A DNA stretch of 26,074 bases from CAYONQ01 sp964405375 (GTDB taxonomy: Bacteria > Planctomycetota > Phycisphaerae > Sedimentisphaerales > Anaerobacaceae), in the NCBI GenBank assembly GCA_964405375.1, contig CAYONQ010000032.1:1-26074 (forward strand). The letters are read 5' to 3'. This document shows positions 8,720-15,905 of the stretch, in pieces; positions within the stretch are counted from its first letter, which is position 1; every line of letters begins with the position of its first letter. The notes below the pieces were generated by a model. That model was not told where the DNA came from, made no database searches, and saw only the letters and a list, made by a program, of their open reading frames with translations. A program made the position numbers and the translations under genes.

Positions 8720-8748
8720 ATTCTAAGGTTGTCCGGTCGAACTGTCAA
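8720..8748 (-). promoter_or_regulatory. Strong sigma-70-like promoter of the glycosyltransferase
   Basis: On the minus strand TTGACA (8743-8748) is followed after exactly 17 bases by TAGAAT (8720-8725). This predicts a transcript start near 8713 and a leader of about 34 bases to the ATG at 8679. It excludes the longer open frame as the translated product. The divergent Rrf2 promoter lies about 160 bases away. Confidence 0.7.
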
Positions 8749-8910
8749 GTAAATTGATGGTCTCCTCACTAATAGATATGCGGTGATGACGCAAGAAAGA
8801 CATAGTTGCACAGGATGCAGGCCCCCGAGTTTTCCCATAAGCGGGAATAATACCAAATTTTGCAAAAATCTCAAGTTTTGCCAATTTTTCGGTTTTTTTG
8901 CCAACAAAGG

Positions 8911-8945
8911 TTGACATTTGGCGTAATATACTACTAATATAGTAG
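8911..8945 (+). promoter_or_regulatory. Promoter with palindromic operator of the Rrf2 gene
   Basis: TTGACA (8911-8916) is followed after 18 bases by TAATAT (8935-8940). Overlying the -10 is a perfect inverted repeat, CTACTA ATA TAGTAG, at 8931-8945. Rrf2-family repressors commonly bind AT-rich dyads that overlap their own promoters. I infer this is the autoregulatory operator; the inverted repeat itself is read directly. Confidence 0.6.
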
Positions 8946-8964
8946 GAATGATAGGATATGGGCT

Positions 8965-9399
8965 ATGAAACTTTCGACCCGGACCAGATACGGAATAAGG
9001 GCCATATTGGAGCTGGCTGAGAATCACGGTAAAGGACTTTTGCAGCTTAAAATCATTGCCGGCCACCAGGACATATCCGTCAAGTATCTCGAACAGTTAA
9101 TGGCCATACTCAAATCGGCGGGATTTGTCAGAAGTGTCAGGGGCTCCAAAGGCGGTTATATCCTTGCTAAGCCGCCAAATCAGATTAAACTTAACGATGT
9201 TTTTAATTGCTTAGAGGGACCTGTAACTATTGTTGAATGTGTTGAGAGCGAGAATTACTGTGCGCGGGCCGCTGACTGTGTAGCCAGAGGACTCTGGGCA
9301 CAGGTGCAGGAGGCAATAGAAACTGTCCTGCAGGCGGTAACGTTGCAGGATTTACTTGACAGGACAAAAGACGGAAAAACCATAGACTATCAGATATGA
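8965..9399 (+). CDS. Rrf2/IscR-type transcriptional regulator
   Basis: The 144-residue protein begins MKLSTRTRYGIRAILELA, the hallmark of the Rrf2 family. A winged helix-turn-helix follows with ISVKYLEQLMAILKSAGFVRSVRGSKGGYILAKPP (split here by eye into the recognition helix and wing). Three cysteines at 92, 99 and 105 have nearly the spacing of the [2Fe-2S] ligands of IscR. An extra Cys82 is also present. This makes cluster sensing more likely than a CymR-type protein-partner mechanism, but that is an inference. AGGA sits eight bases before the ATG. It is the first gene of a run leading through cysK, cysE, nadA, metY, nifU and nifS with small gaps, so it probably controls that operon and itself through the dyad at 8931-8945. 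Confidence 0.9.
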   Translation: MKLSTRTRYGIRAILELAENHGKGLLQLKIIAGHQDISVKYLEQLMAILKSAGFVRSVRGSKGGYILAKPPNQIKLNDVFNCLEGPVTIVECVESENYCARAADCVARGLWAQVQEAIETVLQAVTLQDLLDRTKDGKTIDYQI

Positions 9400-9418
9400 A
9401 TAGATAAGGGGAAGGATT

Positions 9419-10348
9419 ATGAGTGCTATATTCGAGGACATAACGGCTGCGGTGGGCTTTACGCCGCTGGTGCAGATTAATAAGTTGGGCAGCGGTAAGG
9501 TAACTATTCTTGCCAAGCTCGAATCGTTTAATCCCTGCGGCAGCGTAAAAGACAGAATCGCATTATCAATGATAGAGGCGGCCCAGGAGAAGGAACTGAT
9601 AAAGCAGGACACCGTCATAGTCGAGCCGACCAGCGGCAACACCGGAATAGGCCTTGCCTGCATCTGCGCTGCAAAGGGTTATAAGTTGATACTGACTATG
9701 CCCGAATCGATGAGCATCGAGAGAAGAAAGCTGTTACGATTGTTTGGTGCCGAGATTGTGCTGACACCGGCTGAAGACGGTATGGCGGGAGCCATAAAAA
9801 AGGCCGAGCAGCTTGTGGCCGAGATTCCCAATGCCTTTATGCCTCAGCAGTTTAACAATCCCGCAAATCCACAGATTCACAGGGAGACCACAGCAACGGA
9901 GATATGGGCCGATAGCGACGGCAACGTTGACATTTTTGTTACAGGTGTCGGAACGGGTGGGACATTAACCGGCTGCGGCGAGGTGCTAAAACAACACAAT
10001 AAGAACCTGAAGGTAGTGGCTGTAGAGCCGAAGGGCTCAGCGGTTCTTTCGGGCGGAAAACCAGGCCCACATAAAATACAGGGCATAGGAGCCGGCTTTG
10101 TGCCGAAAGTTCTCAATGTTGAGATAATCGATGAGATTGTACAGGTCTCAAATGACGATGCGGTGGAGACCGCCCGGCAATTAGCGGCGAAAGAGGGAAT
10201 ACTGGTCGGTGTAAGCTCGGGTGCTGCGATGTGGGCGGCGATACAGATTTCCCAGCGAGCAGAAAACCAGGGCAAAACGATAGTGGTGATTCTACCAGAT
10301 ACCGGAGAAAGATACATCTCGACCGAAATGTTCGACCAATCGCAATAA
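9419..10348 (+). CDS. cysK: Cysteine synthase A (O-acetylserine sulfhydrylase)
   Basis: This enzyme makes L-cysteine from O-acetylserine and sulfide with pyridoxal phosphate. The 309 residues match the normal size. NPCGSVKDR holds the PLP lysine at residue 44, PTSGNTG at 70-76 binds the substrate carboxylate, and a GTGGTLTG loop follows for the cofactor phosphate. The C-terminal VSSGAA and ILPDTGERY segments are also typical. The start has GGGGAAGG just upstream and lies 19 bases after the regulator gene. cysE follows directly, so the substrate-making and substrate-using enzymes are encoded together. A cystathionine beta-synthase-like activity cannot be excluded, but the length and motifs favour CysK. 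Confidence 0.95.
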   Translation: MSAIFEDITAAVGFTPLVQINKLGSGKVTILAKLESFNPCGSVKDRIALSMIEAAQEKELIKQDTVIVEPTSGNTGIGLACICAAKGYKLILTMPESMSIERRKLLRLFGAEIVLTPAEDGMAGAIKKAEQLVAEIPNAFMPQQFNNPANPQIHRETTATEIWADSDGNVDIFVTGVGTGGTLTGCGEVLKQHNKNLKVVAVEPKGSAVLSGGKPGPHKIQGIGAGFVPKVLNVEIIDEIVQVSNDDAVETARQLAAKEGILVGVSSGAAMWAAIQISQRAENQGKTIVVILPDTGERYISTEMFDQSQ

Positions 10349-10366
10349 AAGCGGATAGCATTGGTG

Positions 10367-10379
10367 ATTGATAATCAAT
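10367..10379. repeat. Short palindrome between cysK and cysE
   Basis: ATTGA TAA TCAAT is a perfect 5-3-5 inverted repeat in the 52-base gap before cysE. It could form a weak hairpin or be a second regulator site. It does not share sequence with the dyad at 8931-8945. Confidence 0.3.
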
Positions 10380-10400
10380 GGCTTATGAGAGGGCCTGATA

Positions 10401-11321
10401 ATGCAAAACGATAAACTAACCAATGAGACAATAAAAAACATGGTTGACGAGATTACCCGCACCTACCAGGGTGATTCCGGCATAAATTTTATCGACACAT
10501 CCGATCTGCCGGTGCGAAACAAAATTCTGGAGATTCTCGATTTATTCGGCGAATTGCTTTTTCCCGGCTATACCGGCAAGAGAACGGTTACGAAATCGAA
10601 TATCAATTTTATAGTTGGCGATATTCTATGCCGGGTCACAAAGGAGCTTACCGAACAGATAGAGCGTGCCTTTAAGTACCGCTGCAGAATGGAGAAGTGT
10701 GACACGGGCGATTGCCGAAGGTTAGCCGAAGAGGCCACGCAACATTTATTGACTCAGCTGCCGAAGATAAGAGAGATGCTGAAAGGCGACGTCGCAGCCG
10801 CCTTTGACGGAGACCCCGCTGCAAAGTCATACGAGGAAATCGTGGTAAGCTATCCCTGCATCACGGCGATTGCAACCTATCGCATCGCCCACGAATTGTA
10901 TCTGAAAGATGTGCCGTTAATCCCGCGGATAATGACCGAATATGCGCACGCAAAAACCGGTATCGACATACATCCCGGCGCAAAAATAGGCAAAAACTTC
11001 TTTATCGACCACGGCACCGGTGTTGTAATAGGTGAAACTACGGTTATAGGCGATAACGTGAAGATTTATCAGGGCGCTACGCTCGGGGCACTGAGCTTCC
11101 CGAAGGACGAAAGAGGTAAGATAATAAAGGGCGGAAAAAGACACCCGACGATAGAGGACAATGTAACAATATATGCTGAGGCGACGATATTAGGCAATGT
11201 AGTCATCGGGAAAGGCACGATAATCGGCGGTAATGTCTGGATAAAACAATCCGTGCCGACCGGTGTTACCGTTACCACGGCAAATCCCGATTTGGTTTAT
11301 ACGGAACACAAAAGTAAATGA
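10401..11321 (+). CDS. cysE: Serine O-acetyltransferase
   Basis: The enzyme transfers acetyl from acetyl-CoA to L-serine, the first committed step of cysteine synthesis. The C-terminal half is a left-handed beta-helix with hexapeptide repeats: IHPGAKIGKNFFIDHGTGVVIG, then VKIYQGATLGALS, IEDNVTIYAEATILGN and IGGNVWIKQSVP (segments read in order). The DHGTGVVIGE segment contains the catalytic His region. The N-terminal 150 or so residues are helical, and at 306 residues the protein is of the longer class. It sits between cysK and nadA. In many bacteria CysE and CysK form a complex through the CysE C-terminal tail. Here the tail ends YTEHKSK rather than in the isoleucine that classic complexes use, so such binding is doubtful. 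Confidence 0.93.
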   Translation: MQNDKLTNETIKNMVDEITRTYQGDSGINFIDTSDLPVRNKILEILDLFGELLFPGYTGKRTVTKSNINFIVGDILCRVTKELTEQIERAFKYRCRMEKCDTGDCRRLAEEATQHLLTQLPKIREMLKGDVAAAFDGDPAAKSYEEIVVSYPCITAIATYRIAHELYLKDVPLIPRIMTEYAHAKTGIDIHPGAKIGKNFFIDHGTGVVIGETTVIGDNVKIYQGATLGALSFPKDERGKIIKGGKRHPTIEDNVTIYAEATILGNVVIGKGTIIGGNVWIKQSVPTGVTVTTANPDLVYTEHKSK

Positions 11322-11345
11322 GTAGTGAGGATGCGTGGACTAAAA

Positions 11346-12263
11346 ATGGACGAGCGGCTAATTGAAAAAATAGGGAAGTTAAAGCAGCAGCGAAGGGCGG
11401 TAATACTTGCGCACAATTATCAGCCCGGCGAGATACAGGATTTGGCCGATTTCACCGGTGACTCTTTGGGACTTAGCATAAAGGCATCGGAAACCGACGC
11501 AGAGGTGGTTGTATTCTGCGGCGTGCGTTTTATGGCTGAGACCGCCGCCGTCCTTTCGCCGCAAAAGACCGTCCTGCTGCCGGACAAACATGCGGGCTGC
11601 CCTTTGGCTGATATGATAACCCCGCAGCAATTAGCAACGTTAAAAAAGCAGCATCCTGATGCGCTCGTGGTCTGCTATGTGAATAGTTCCGCAGAAATAA
11701 AGGCCGAGAGCGATTATTGCTGTACCAGCGCTAACGCCGTTGAAGTAGTGCAGTCTTTGCCGAAGGACAAACGGATTATCTTTGTGCCCGACCAGCATCT
11801 CGGCCGATTCGTTGTCGAAAGAACCGACAGGGAACTCATACTCTGGCCCGGCTATTGCGCCGTTCACGTGGCGATAACCGAAGAAGACATTGAAAACACA
11901 AAAGCAAGGTATCCGGATGCGATTGTGATGGCACATCCGGAGTGCACCGAGCCGGTCAAAGGGCTCGCCGACCAGGTAGTTAGTACCGGCCAGATGCTCC
12001 GCTACGTGGAGAAAAGCACGGCGAAACAATTTATAATAGCTACCGAGACGGCAATGATTCACGCCCTGAGAAAGCAGAATCCCAATGCTGAATTTATCGC
12101 TGCCAGTGACAGGGCAATCTGTCCTAATATGAAAAAGATTACTTTGGAAAAAATACTATGGTCATTGGAAGATATGCAATACAAAATTGCCCTGCCGGAA
12201 CAGATAAGAACAAAGGCCAAGAAGTCGCTTGATAGAATGGTAGAGATTTTACCTGAGGATTGA
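11346..12263 (+). CDS. nadA: Quinolinate synthase
   Basis: NadA condenses iminoaspartate with dihydroxyacetone phosphate to quinolinate, on the way to NAD, and needs a [4Fe-4S] cluster. Family motifs are clear: ILAHNYQ, GVRFMAETA, YVNSSAEIKAESDY, PDQHLGR, HPEC, STGQM and the terminal CPNMKK. From the ATG at 11346 the likely cluster ligands are Cys85 (HAGCPLAD), Cys171 (WPGYCAVH) and Cys259 (ICPNMK), with the spacing known for NadA. The frame stays open to a GTG at 11325 and an ATG at 11331. I prefer 11346 because the N-terminus then aligns with short NadA proteins. No nadB or nadC is nearby. Its place beside nifU and nifS fits its need for an Fe-S cluster. Confidence 0.94.
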   Translation: MDERLIEKIGKLKQQRRAVILAHNYQPGEIQDLADFTGDSLGLSIKASETDAEVVVFCGVRFMAETAAVLSPQKTVLLPDKHAGCPLADMITPQQLATLKKQHPDALVVCYVNSSAEIKAESDYCCTSANAVEVVQSLPKDKRIIFVPDQHLGRFVVERTDRELILWPGYCAVHVAITEEDIENTKARYPDAIVMAHPECTEPVKGLADQVVSTGQMLRYVEKSTAKQFIIATETAMIHALRKQNPNAEFIAASDRAICPNMKKITLEKILWSLEDMQYKIALPEQIRTKAKKSLDRMVEILPED

Positions 12264-12279
12264 AGAATAATTCTAAGAG

Positions 12280-13569
12280 ATGGACAAGGAGCCAAAATAC
12301 CATTTGGAGACGCTGGCACTGCACGCAGGCCAAAAGGCCGACCCCACCACGGGCAGCCGGACAGTACCTGTCTATCAGACCACCAGCTATTGCTTTAAGG
12401 ATACCGAGCATGCAGCGAACCTGTTTGCGCTGAAAGAGTTTGGCAATATCTATACCCGGCTGATGAATCCCACGACGGATGTATTGGAGAGACGACTGGC
12501 CGCACTGGAAGGCGGGGTAGGCGGGCTTTGCTTTAGCTCCGGAATGGCGGCAATTACAGCCGGCATTCTCAATATCTGTAAGTCAGGTCAGCATATTGTC
12601 TCTTCAAGCTCACTGTACGGCGGGACGGTTACGCTGTTTAGTCAGACACTTCCCAAGCTGGGTATCGAGGTAAGTTTCGTTGACCCGGCAAAGCCGGAGA
12701 ATTTCGCCGGAGCAATCAAGGGAAATACCCGGCTGATTTACATAGAAACAATCGGCAATCCCAAAAACGATATTTTGGAATACGAAAAAATAGCTGATAT
12801 CGCCCATAAAAATAATATGCCCGTAATCTGCGACAACACTGTTACAACGCCCATACTGTTCAGGCCGATTGAATATGGTATCGACATCATCGTTCATAGC
12901 TGCACAAAGTTCATCGGCGGACACGGCACAAGCATCGGCGGTGCTATCGTTGACTCCGGCAAATTCGACTGGACGAACGGCCGATACCCCGAACTAACCG
13001 AGCCGGACCCGAGCTACCACGGTATTAAATATGTCGAGAGCTTCGGTGAATTGGCCTACATAATTAAGGCAAGGACACAGCTTTTGCGGAATATGGGCGG
13101 CTGTATGTCGCCGTTTAATGCGTTTTTGTTTTTACAGGGTCTTGAGACGTTGCATCTGCGTATGCCCAGACATAGTGAAAATGCATTAGGGCTTGCACAA
13201 TGGCTGGAAAAGCAAGATGCGGTTAATTGGGTCAATTATCCGGGTCTCAAATCACATCCGGATTACACACTGGCGAAGAAGTATCTGCCCAAAGGTGCAG
13301 GTGGGATTTTGGGCTTCGGAATCAAGGGTGGCAAAGATGCCGGCGTCAAATTTATCAACAATGTTAAATTAGCCAGCCATCTTGCCAATATCGGGGACAG
13401 CAAAACACTGGTAATTCACCCGGCCAGCACGACACATCAGCAGTTGAGTGAAGAAGAACAGCTTGCAGCAGGTGTAACGGCCGATTATATTCGTGTCTCG
13501 GTCGGAACAGAGCACATCGACGATATAATAGCCGACTTCGACCAGGCACTTAAAAAAAGTCAAAAGTAA
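12280..13569 (+). CDS. metY: O-acetylhomoserine sulfhydrylase
   Basis: This PLP enzyme of the Cys/Met metabolism family joins O-acetylhomoserine with sulfide to give homocysteine, the direct-sulfhydrylation route to methionine. The 429 residues match MetY, which is longer than MetB or MetC. LHAGQ, VPVYQTTSYCFKD, YTRLMNPT, SSGMAAI, SLYGGT and the PLP lysine 210 in HSCTKFIGGHGTSIGG are all present. The C-terminal STTHQQL and VGTEHIDDI are characteristic. It lies 16 bases after nadA and 24 before nifU. No homoserine acetyltransferase gene is in the window. MetY is preferred over cystathionine gamma-synthase because of its length and the aromatic-rich insert near 240. Confidence 0.92.
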   Translation: MDKEPKYHLETLALHAGQKADPTTGSRTVPVYQTTSYCFKDTEHAANLFALKEFGNIYTRLMNPTTDVLERRLAALEGGVGGLCFSSGMAAITAGILNICKSGQHIVSSSSLYGGTVTLFSQTLPKLGIEVSFVDPAKPENFAGAIKGNTRLIYIETIGNPKNDILEYEKIADIAHKNNMPVICDNTVTTPILFRPIEYGIDIIVHSCTKFIGGHGTSIGGAIVDSGKFDWTNGRYPELTEPDPSYHGIKYVESFGELAYIIKARTQLLRNMGGCMSPFNAFLFLQGLETLHLRMPRHSENALGLAQWLEKQDAVNWVNYPGLKSHPDYTLAKKYLPKGAGGILGFGIKGGKDAGVKFINNVKLASHLANIGDSKTLVIHPASTTHQQLSEEEQLAAGVTADYIRVSVGTEHIDDIIADFDQALKKSQK

Positions 13570-13578
13570 AAAGGAAAG

Positions 13579-13592
13579 ACGAGATACGAAAT
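13579..13592 (+). repeat. Two ACGNNAT heptamers before nifU
   Basis: ACGAGAT and ACGAAAT lie in tandem directly before TATG, the start context of nifU. The same heptamer pattern occurs at 15684-15718 and 19164-19198. Confidence 0.5.
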
Positions 13593-13593
13593 T

Positions 13594-14475
13594 ATGTGGG
13601 AATACACGGATAAGGTTAAAGACCATTTTTTCAACCCGCGAAACGTCGGTGAAATCGAGAATGCTGACGGCATAGGCGAGGTCGGCTCTCTGGCCTGCGG
13701 CGACGCCCTGAAGCTGACCTTCAAACTCGATGAAAACGGCAAAATCGCCGACGCCAAGTTTAAGACCTTCGGCTGTGCAAGCGCAATAGCAACGTCGTCC
13801 GTACTGACGGAAATGATAAAAGGAATGACTATTGACCAGGCCGCAAAAGTAACCAATAAAGATATTGCCGATTATCTCGGCGGACTGCCCGAGCAAAAGA
13901 TGCACTGCTCGGTTATGGGCAGGGAAGCCCTCGAAGCGGCTATTGAAAATTACCGAACCGGCGGAAGGAAAAAACACGAGCTTGAGGGCAAAGTTGTCTG
14001 CACCTGTTTCGGCGTAACCGAAAACGAAATTGAAAGGGTAATACGGGACAACGACCTCACAACGGTCGAGGATGTAACAAACTACTGCAAGGCCGGCGGC
14101 GGCTGCGGCGGCTGCAAAGGTGAAATCGAAAAGATAATCGAACGTTTACAGGGCGACAAGGTAAAAGCCATAGCCCCAGCAGTGCCACGCAAGGCCGGCA
14201 AGCTGACCAATATCCGAAAGATACAGTTGGTTCAGCAGACGATAAATGAGCAGATAAGACCGGCGCTGCGGGCGGACGGCGGCGATATCGAGCTGATTGA
14301 CGTCGAGGGAAATAAAGTAATCGTTGCGTTTAGAGGTATGTGTGCCCAGTGCAAAATGGCTGAGTTCACTATGAGGGATGTGGTCGAGGCCAAGCTGAGA
14401 GAATTTGTTGCTGACGACCTTTTTGTAGAGGAAGACAAAGAATCGGCAGCACAGCCGCATAATCACAGAAAGTAA
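13594..14475 (+). CDS. nifU: NifU, three-domain Fe-S cluster scaffold
   Basis: This is a modular scaffold that assembles Fe-S clusters and passes them to apoproteins. The first domain (1-125) is IscU-like, with Cys35 and Asp37 (LACGD), Cys61 (FGCAS) and Cys105 (MHCSVMG) for the transient cluster. The second (133-185) is a BFD-like [2Fe-2S] domain with Cys136, Cys138, Cys171 and Cys174. The third (205-285) is an Nfu domain with RPALRADGGDIELI and the CxxC at Cys250 and Cys253. At 293 residues this is the full Azotobacter-type arrangement. nifS follows three bases after the stop, which makes a scaffold and sulfur-donor pair. No nitrogenase genes are visible, so it probably serves general Fe-S biogenesis, as in other lineages with a NIF-type system. 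Confidence 0.95.
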   Translation: MWEYTDKVKDHFFNPRNVGEIENADGIGEVGSLACGDALKLTFKLDENGKIADAKFKTFGCASAIATSSVLTEMIKGMTIDQAAKVTNKDIADYLGGLPEQKMHCSVMGREALEAAIENYRTGGRKKHELEGKVVCTCFGVTENEIERVIRDNDLTTVEDVTNYCKAGGGCGGCKGEIEKIIERLQGDKVKAIAPAVPRKAGKLTNIRKIQLVQQTINEQIRPALRADGGDIELIDVEGNKVIVAFRGMCAQCKMAEFTMRDVVEAKLREFVADDLFVEEDKESAAQPHNHRK

Positions 14476-14478
14476 AGA

Positions 14479-15636
14479 ATGAAAACGATATATTTTGACA
14501 ACAATGCCACGACAAAGGTGGCTGAAGAGGTGCTCGAAGAGATGAAGCCATTATTCTGCGAGCTTTACGGCAATCCTTCAAGTATGCACACCTTCGGCGG
14601 ACAAATCGGCCGCAAAATCCGCAAGGCCCGCCAGCAGGTAGCTGAACTGCTTGGTTGCGACCCAAGTGAAATCATATTTACAAGCTGCGGAACCGAAAGC
14701 GACAACGCCGCTATCAGAGGCACGCTGGCTGCACAGCCGGACAGGCGTAAAATCATAACCACCAGAGTGGAACACCCCGCCGTATTAGCCGTCTGCCGCG
14801 AGCTGGAAAATCACGGTTACAGCGTTGTGGAAATGGCCGTTGACAAACAGGGCCGACTCGATTTGGCGGAGTTGGAAGAGCAAATCGATGATGAGACGGC
14901 GCTGGTTACGATAATGTACGCAAATAATGAGACCGGCGTAGTCTTCCCGATTGAAAAGATAGCCCGGATGGTTGCCGAAAAAGGGGCGCTTTTCCACACC
15001 GACGCAGTGCAGACAGTCGGCAAAATTGCCCTGGACCTGTCGAAAAGCAGGATTGATTTGCTAAGTCTTTCAGGCCACAAGCTGCACGCACCGAAAGGCG
15101 TAGGCGTTTTATATGTCAGGAAGGGCACGCGATTAAGCCCCTTTATGTTAGGCGGCCATCAGGAAGCAGGCCGCAGGGCCGGCACAGAAAATGTACCGGG
15201 AATTGTCGCCCTCGGAAAGGCCTGCGAGCTGGCGGCGAAGAACCTCGAAGAAGAAAACAATAAGGTTAGATACCTGCGCGATAAACTTGAGAACGCCATA
15301 TTGGAAAGCTGTCCGGGCGCTATGCTCAACGGCGATAAAGAAAATCGCCTGCCGAACACCACCAATATCAGCTTCGAGTATATCGAGGGCGAGGCGATTC
15401 TGCTTATGCTCGATAAGTTCGGCGTCTGCGCCTCCAGCGGCTCTGCCTGCACATCCGGCTCGTTAGAGCCCAGCCACGTATTACGGGCGATGGGCATACC
15501 CTTCACCGCCGCCCACGGCTCAATCCGATTCAGCTTAAGCAGGTACAACACCGAGGAAGAAGTCGATTACACAATCGAAAAAATGCCCCAAATCGTCAAC
15601 AAGCTCCGAGAACTGTCACCCTTCATCACAAAATAA
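14479..15636 (+). CDS. nifS: Cysteine desulfurase NifS
   Basis: NifS removes sulfur from L-cysteine as a persulfide for Fe-S cluster building, releasing alanine. The 385 residues start MKTIYFDNNATTKV, typical of the family. EHPAVL, YANNETG and HTDAVQ precede the PLP lysine 201 in SGHKLHAPKG. The catalytic Cys324 lies in the flexible loop CASSGSACTSG, a group I (NifS/IscS) feature. RAGTEN and the C-terminal RFSLSRYNTEEEVD are also present. It is translationally close to nifU (three-base gap) and ends the operon. Its substrate is made by cysE and cysK in the same operon. The name nifS is chosen over iscS because of the partner NifU; the biochemical role is the same. Confidence 0.95.
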   Translation: MKTIYFDNNATTKVAEEVLEEMKPLFCELYGNPSSMHTFGGQIGRKIRKARQQVAELLGCDPSEIIFTSCGTESDNAAIRGTLAAQPDRRKIITTRVEHPAVLAVCRELENHGYSVVEMAVDKQGRLDLAELEEQIDDETALVTIMYANNETGVVFPIEKIARMVAEKGALFHTDAVQTVGKIALDLSKSRIDLLSLSGHKLHAPKGVGVLYVRKGTRLSPFMLGGHQEAGRRAGTENVPGIVALGKACELAAKNLEEENNKVRYLRDKLENAILESCPGAMLNGDKENRLPNTTNISFEYIEGEAILLMLDKFGVCASSGSACTSGSLEPSHVLRAMGIPFTAAHGSIRFSLSRYNTEEEVDYTIEKMPQIVNKLRELSPFITK

Positions 15637-15658
15637 CCCCATCACATAGGTCGGGGTT
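15635..15658 (+). terminator. Hairpin after nifS, possible terminator
   Basis: AACCCC (15635-15640) pairs with GGGGTT (15653-15658) across a 12-base loop, beginning at the nifS stop codon. No T-run follows, so this is a weak intrinsic terminator at best; it may instead mark or protect the operon's 3' end. Confidence 0.35.
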
Positions 15659-15683
15659 CTGCTTGCGTACAATGGCAACGTTA

Positions 15684-15718
15684 AACGAAATACGATATAC
15701 GCAATACGCATGACGAAT
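15684..15718. repeat. Five tandem ACGNNAT-type heptamers
   Basis: Five consecutive 7-base units each start with ACG: ACGAAAT, ACGATAT, ACGCAAT, ACGCATG and ACGAATA. They fill the gap between nifS and the tRNA gene. The phase is exact although the units differ. Nothing coding is seen here. Confidence 0.65.
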
Positions 15719-15721
15719 AAC

Positions 15722-15805
15722 TGCCGAAGGAGGGAGTCGAACCCTCACCCTGTTGCCAGGACGGGATTTTGAGTCCCGCGCGTCTGCCGGTTCCGCCACT
15801 TCGGC
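15722..15805 (-). tRNA. tRNA-Leu (anticodon CAA)
   Basis: The minus strand folds as a class II tRNA. A 7-bp acceptor stem GCCGAAG/CTTCGGC is followed by a D-arm and the anticodon stem CGGGA/TCCCG with loop CTCAAAA, giving anticodon CAA at 15769-15771, which reads UUG. A long variable arm (CCTG GCAA CAGG) and a T-arm GAGGG TTCGACT CCCTC complete it, with discriminator A. The long variable arm and A73 support leucine. CCA is not encoded. A strong promoter lies just upstream. Confidence 0.96.
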
Positions 15806-15819
15806 TTAATTTGTTACCG

Positions 15820-15848
15820 ATTATTGTCAATCAGCAGACCTTTGTCAA
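15820..15848 (-). promoter_or_regulatory. Promoter of tRNA-Leu
   Basis: On the minus strand TTGACA (15843-15848), a 17-base spacer and AATAAT (15820-15825) place the transcript start about eight bases before the tRNA 5' end. This is a near-consensus sigma-70 promoter in the expected position. Confidence 0.72.
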
Positions 15849-15905
15849 CGCCAAATCCCTCTCTGCTTTCTATGACAAATCGTTTTTGAATTTTGCACTT
15901 CGATT

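Noticed and set aside
12266..12276. Short palindrome AGAAT A ATTCT between nadA and metY
   Set aside because: The stem is five A/T-rich pairs with a one-base loop and cannot form a useful hairpin; it may be chance.
13594..15636. Possible nitrogen-fixation locus because of nifU and nifS
   Set aside because: No nitrogenase or cofactor genes are present; the NIF-type pair is used for general Fe-S assembly in several lineages.
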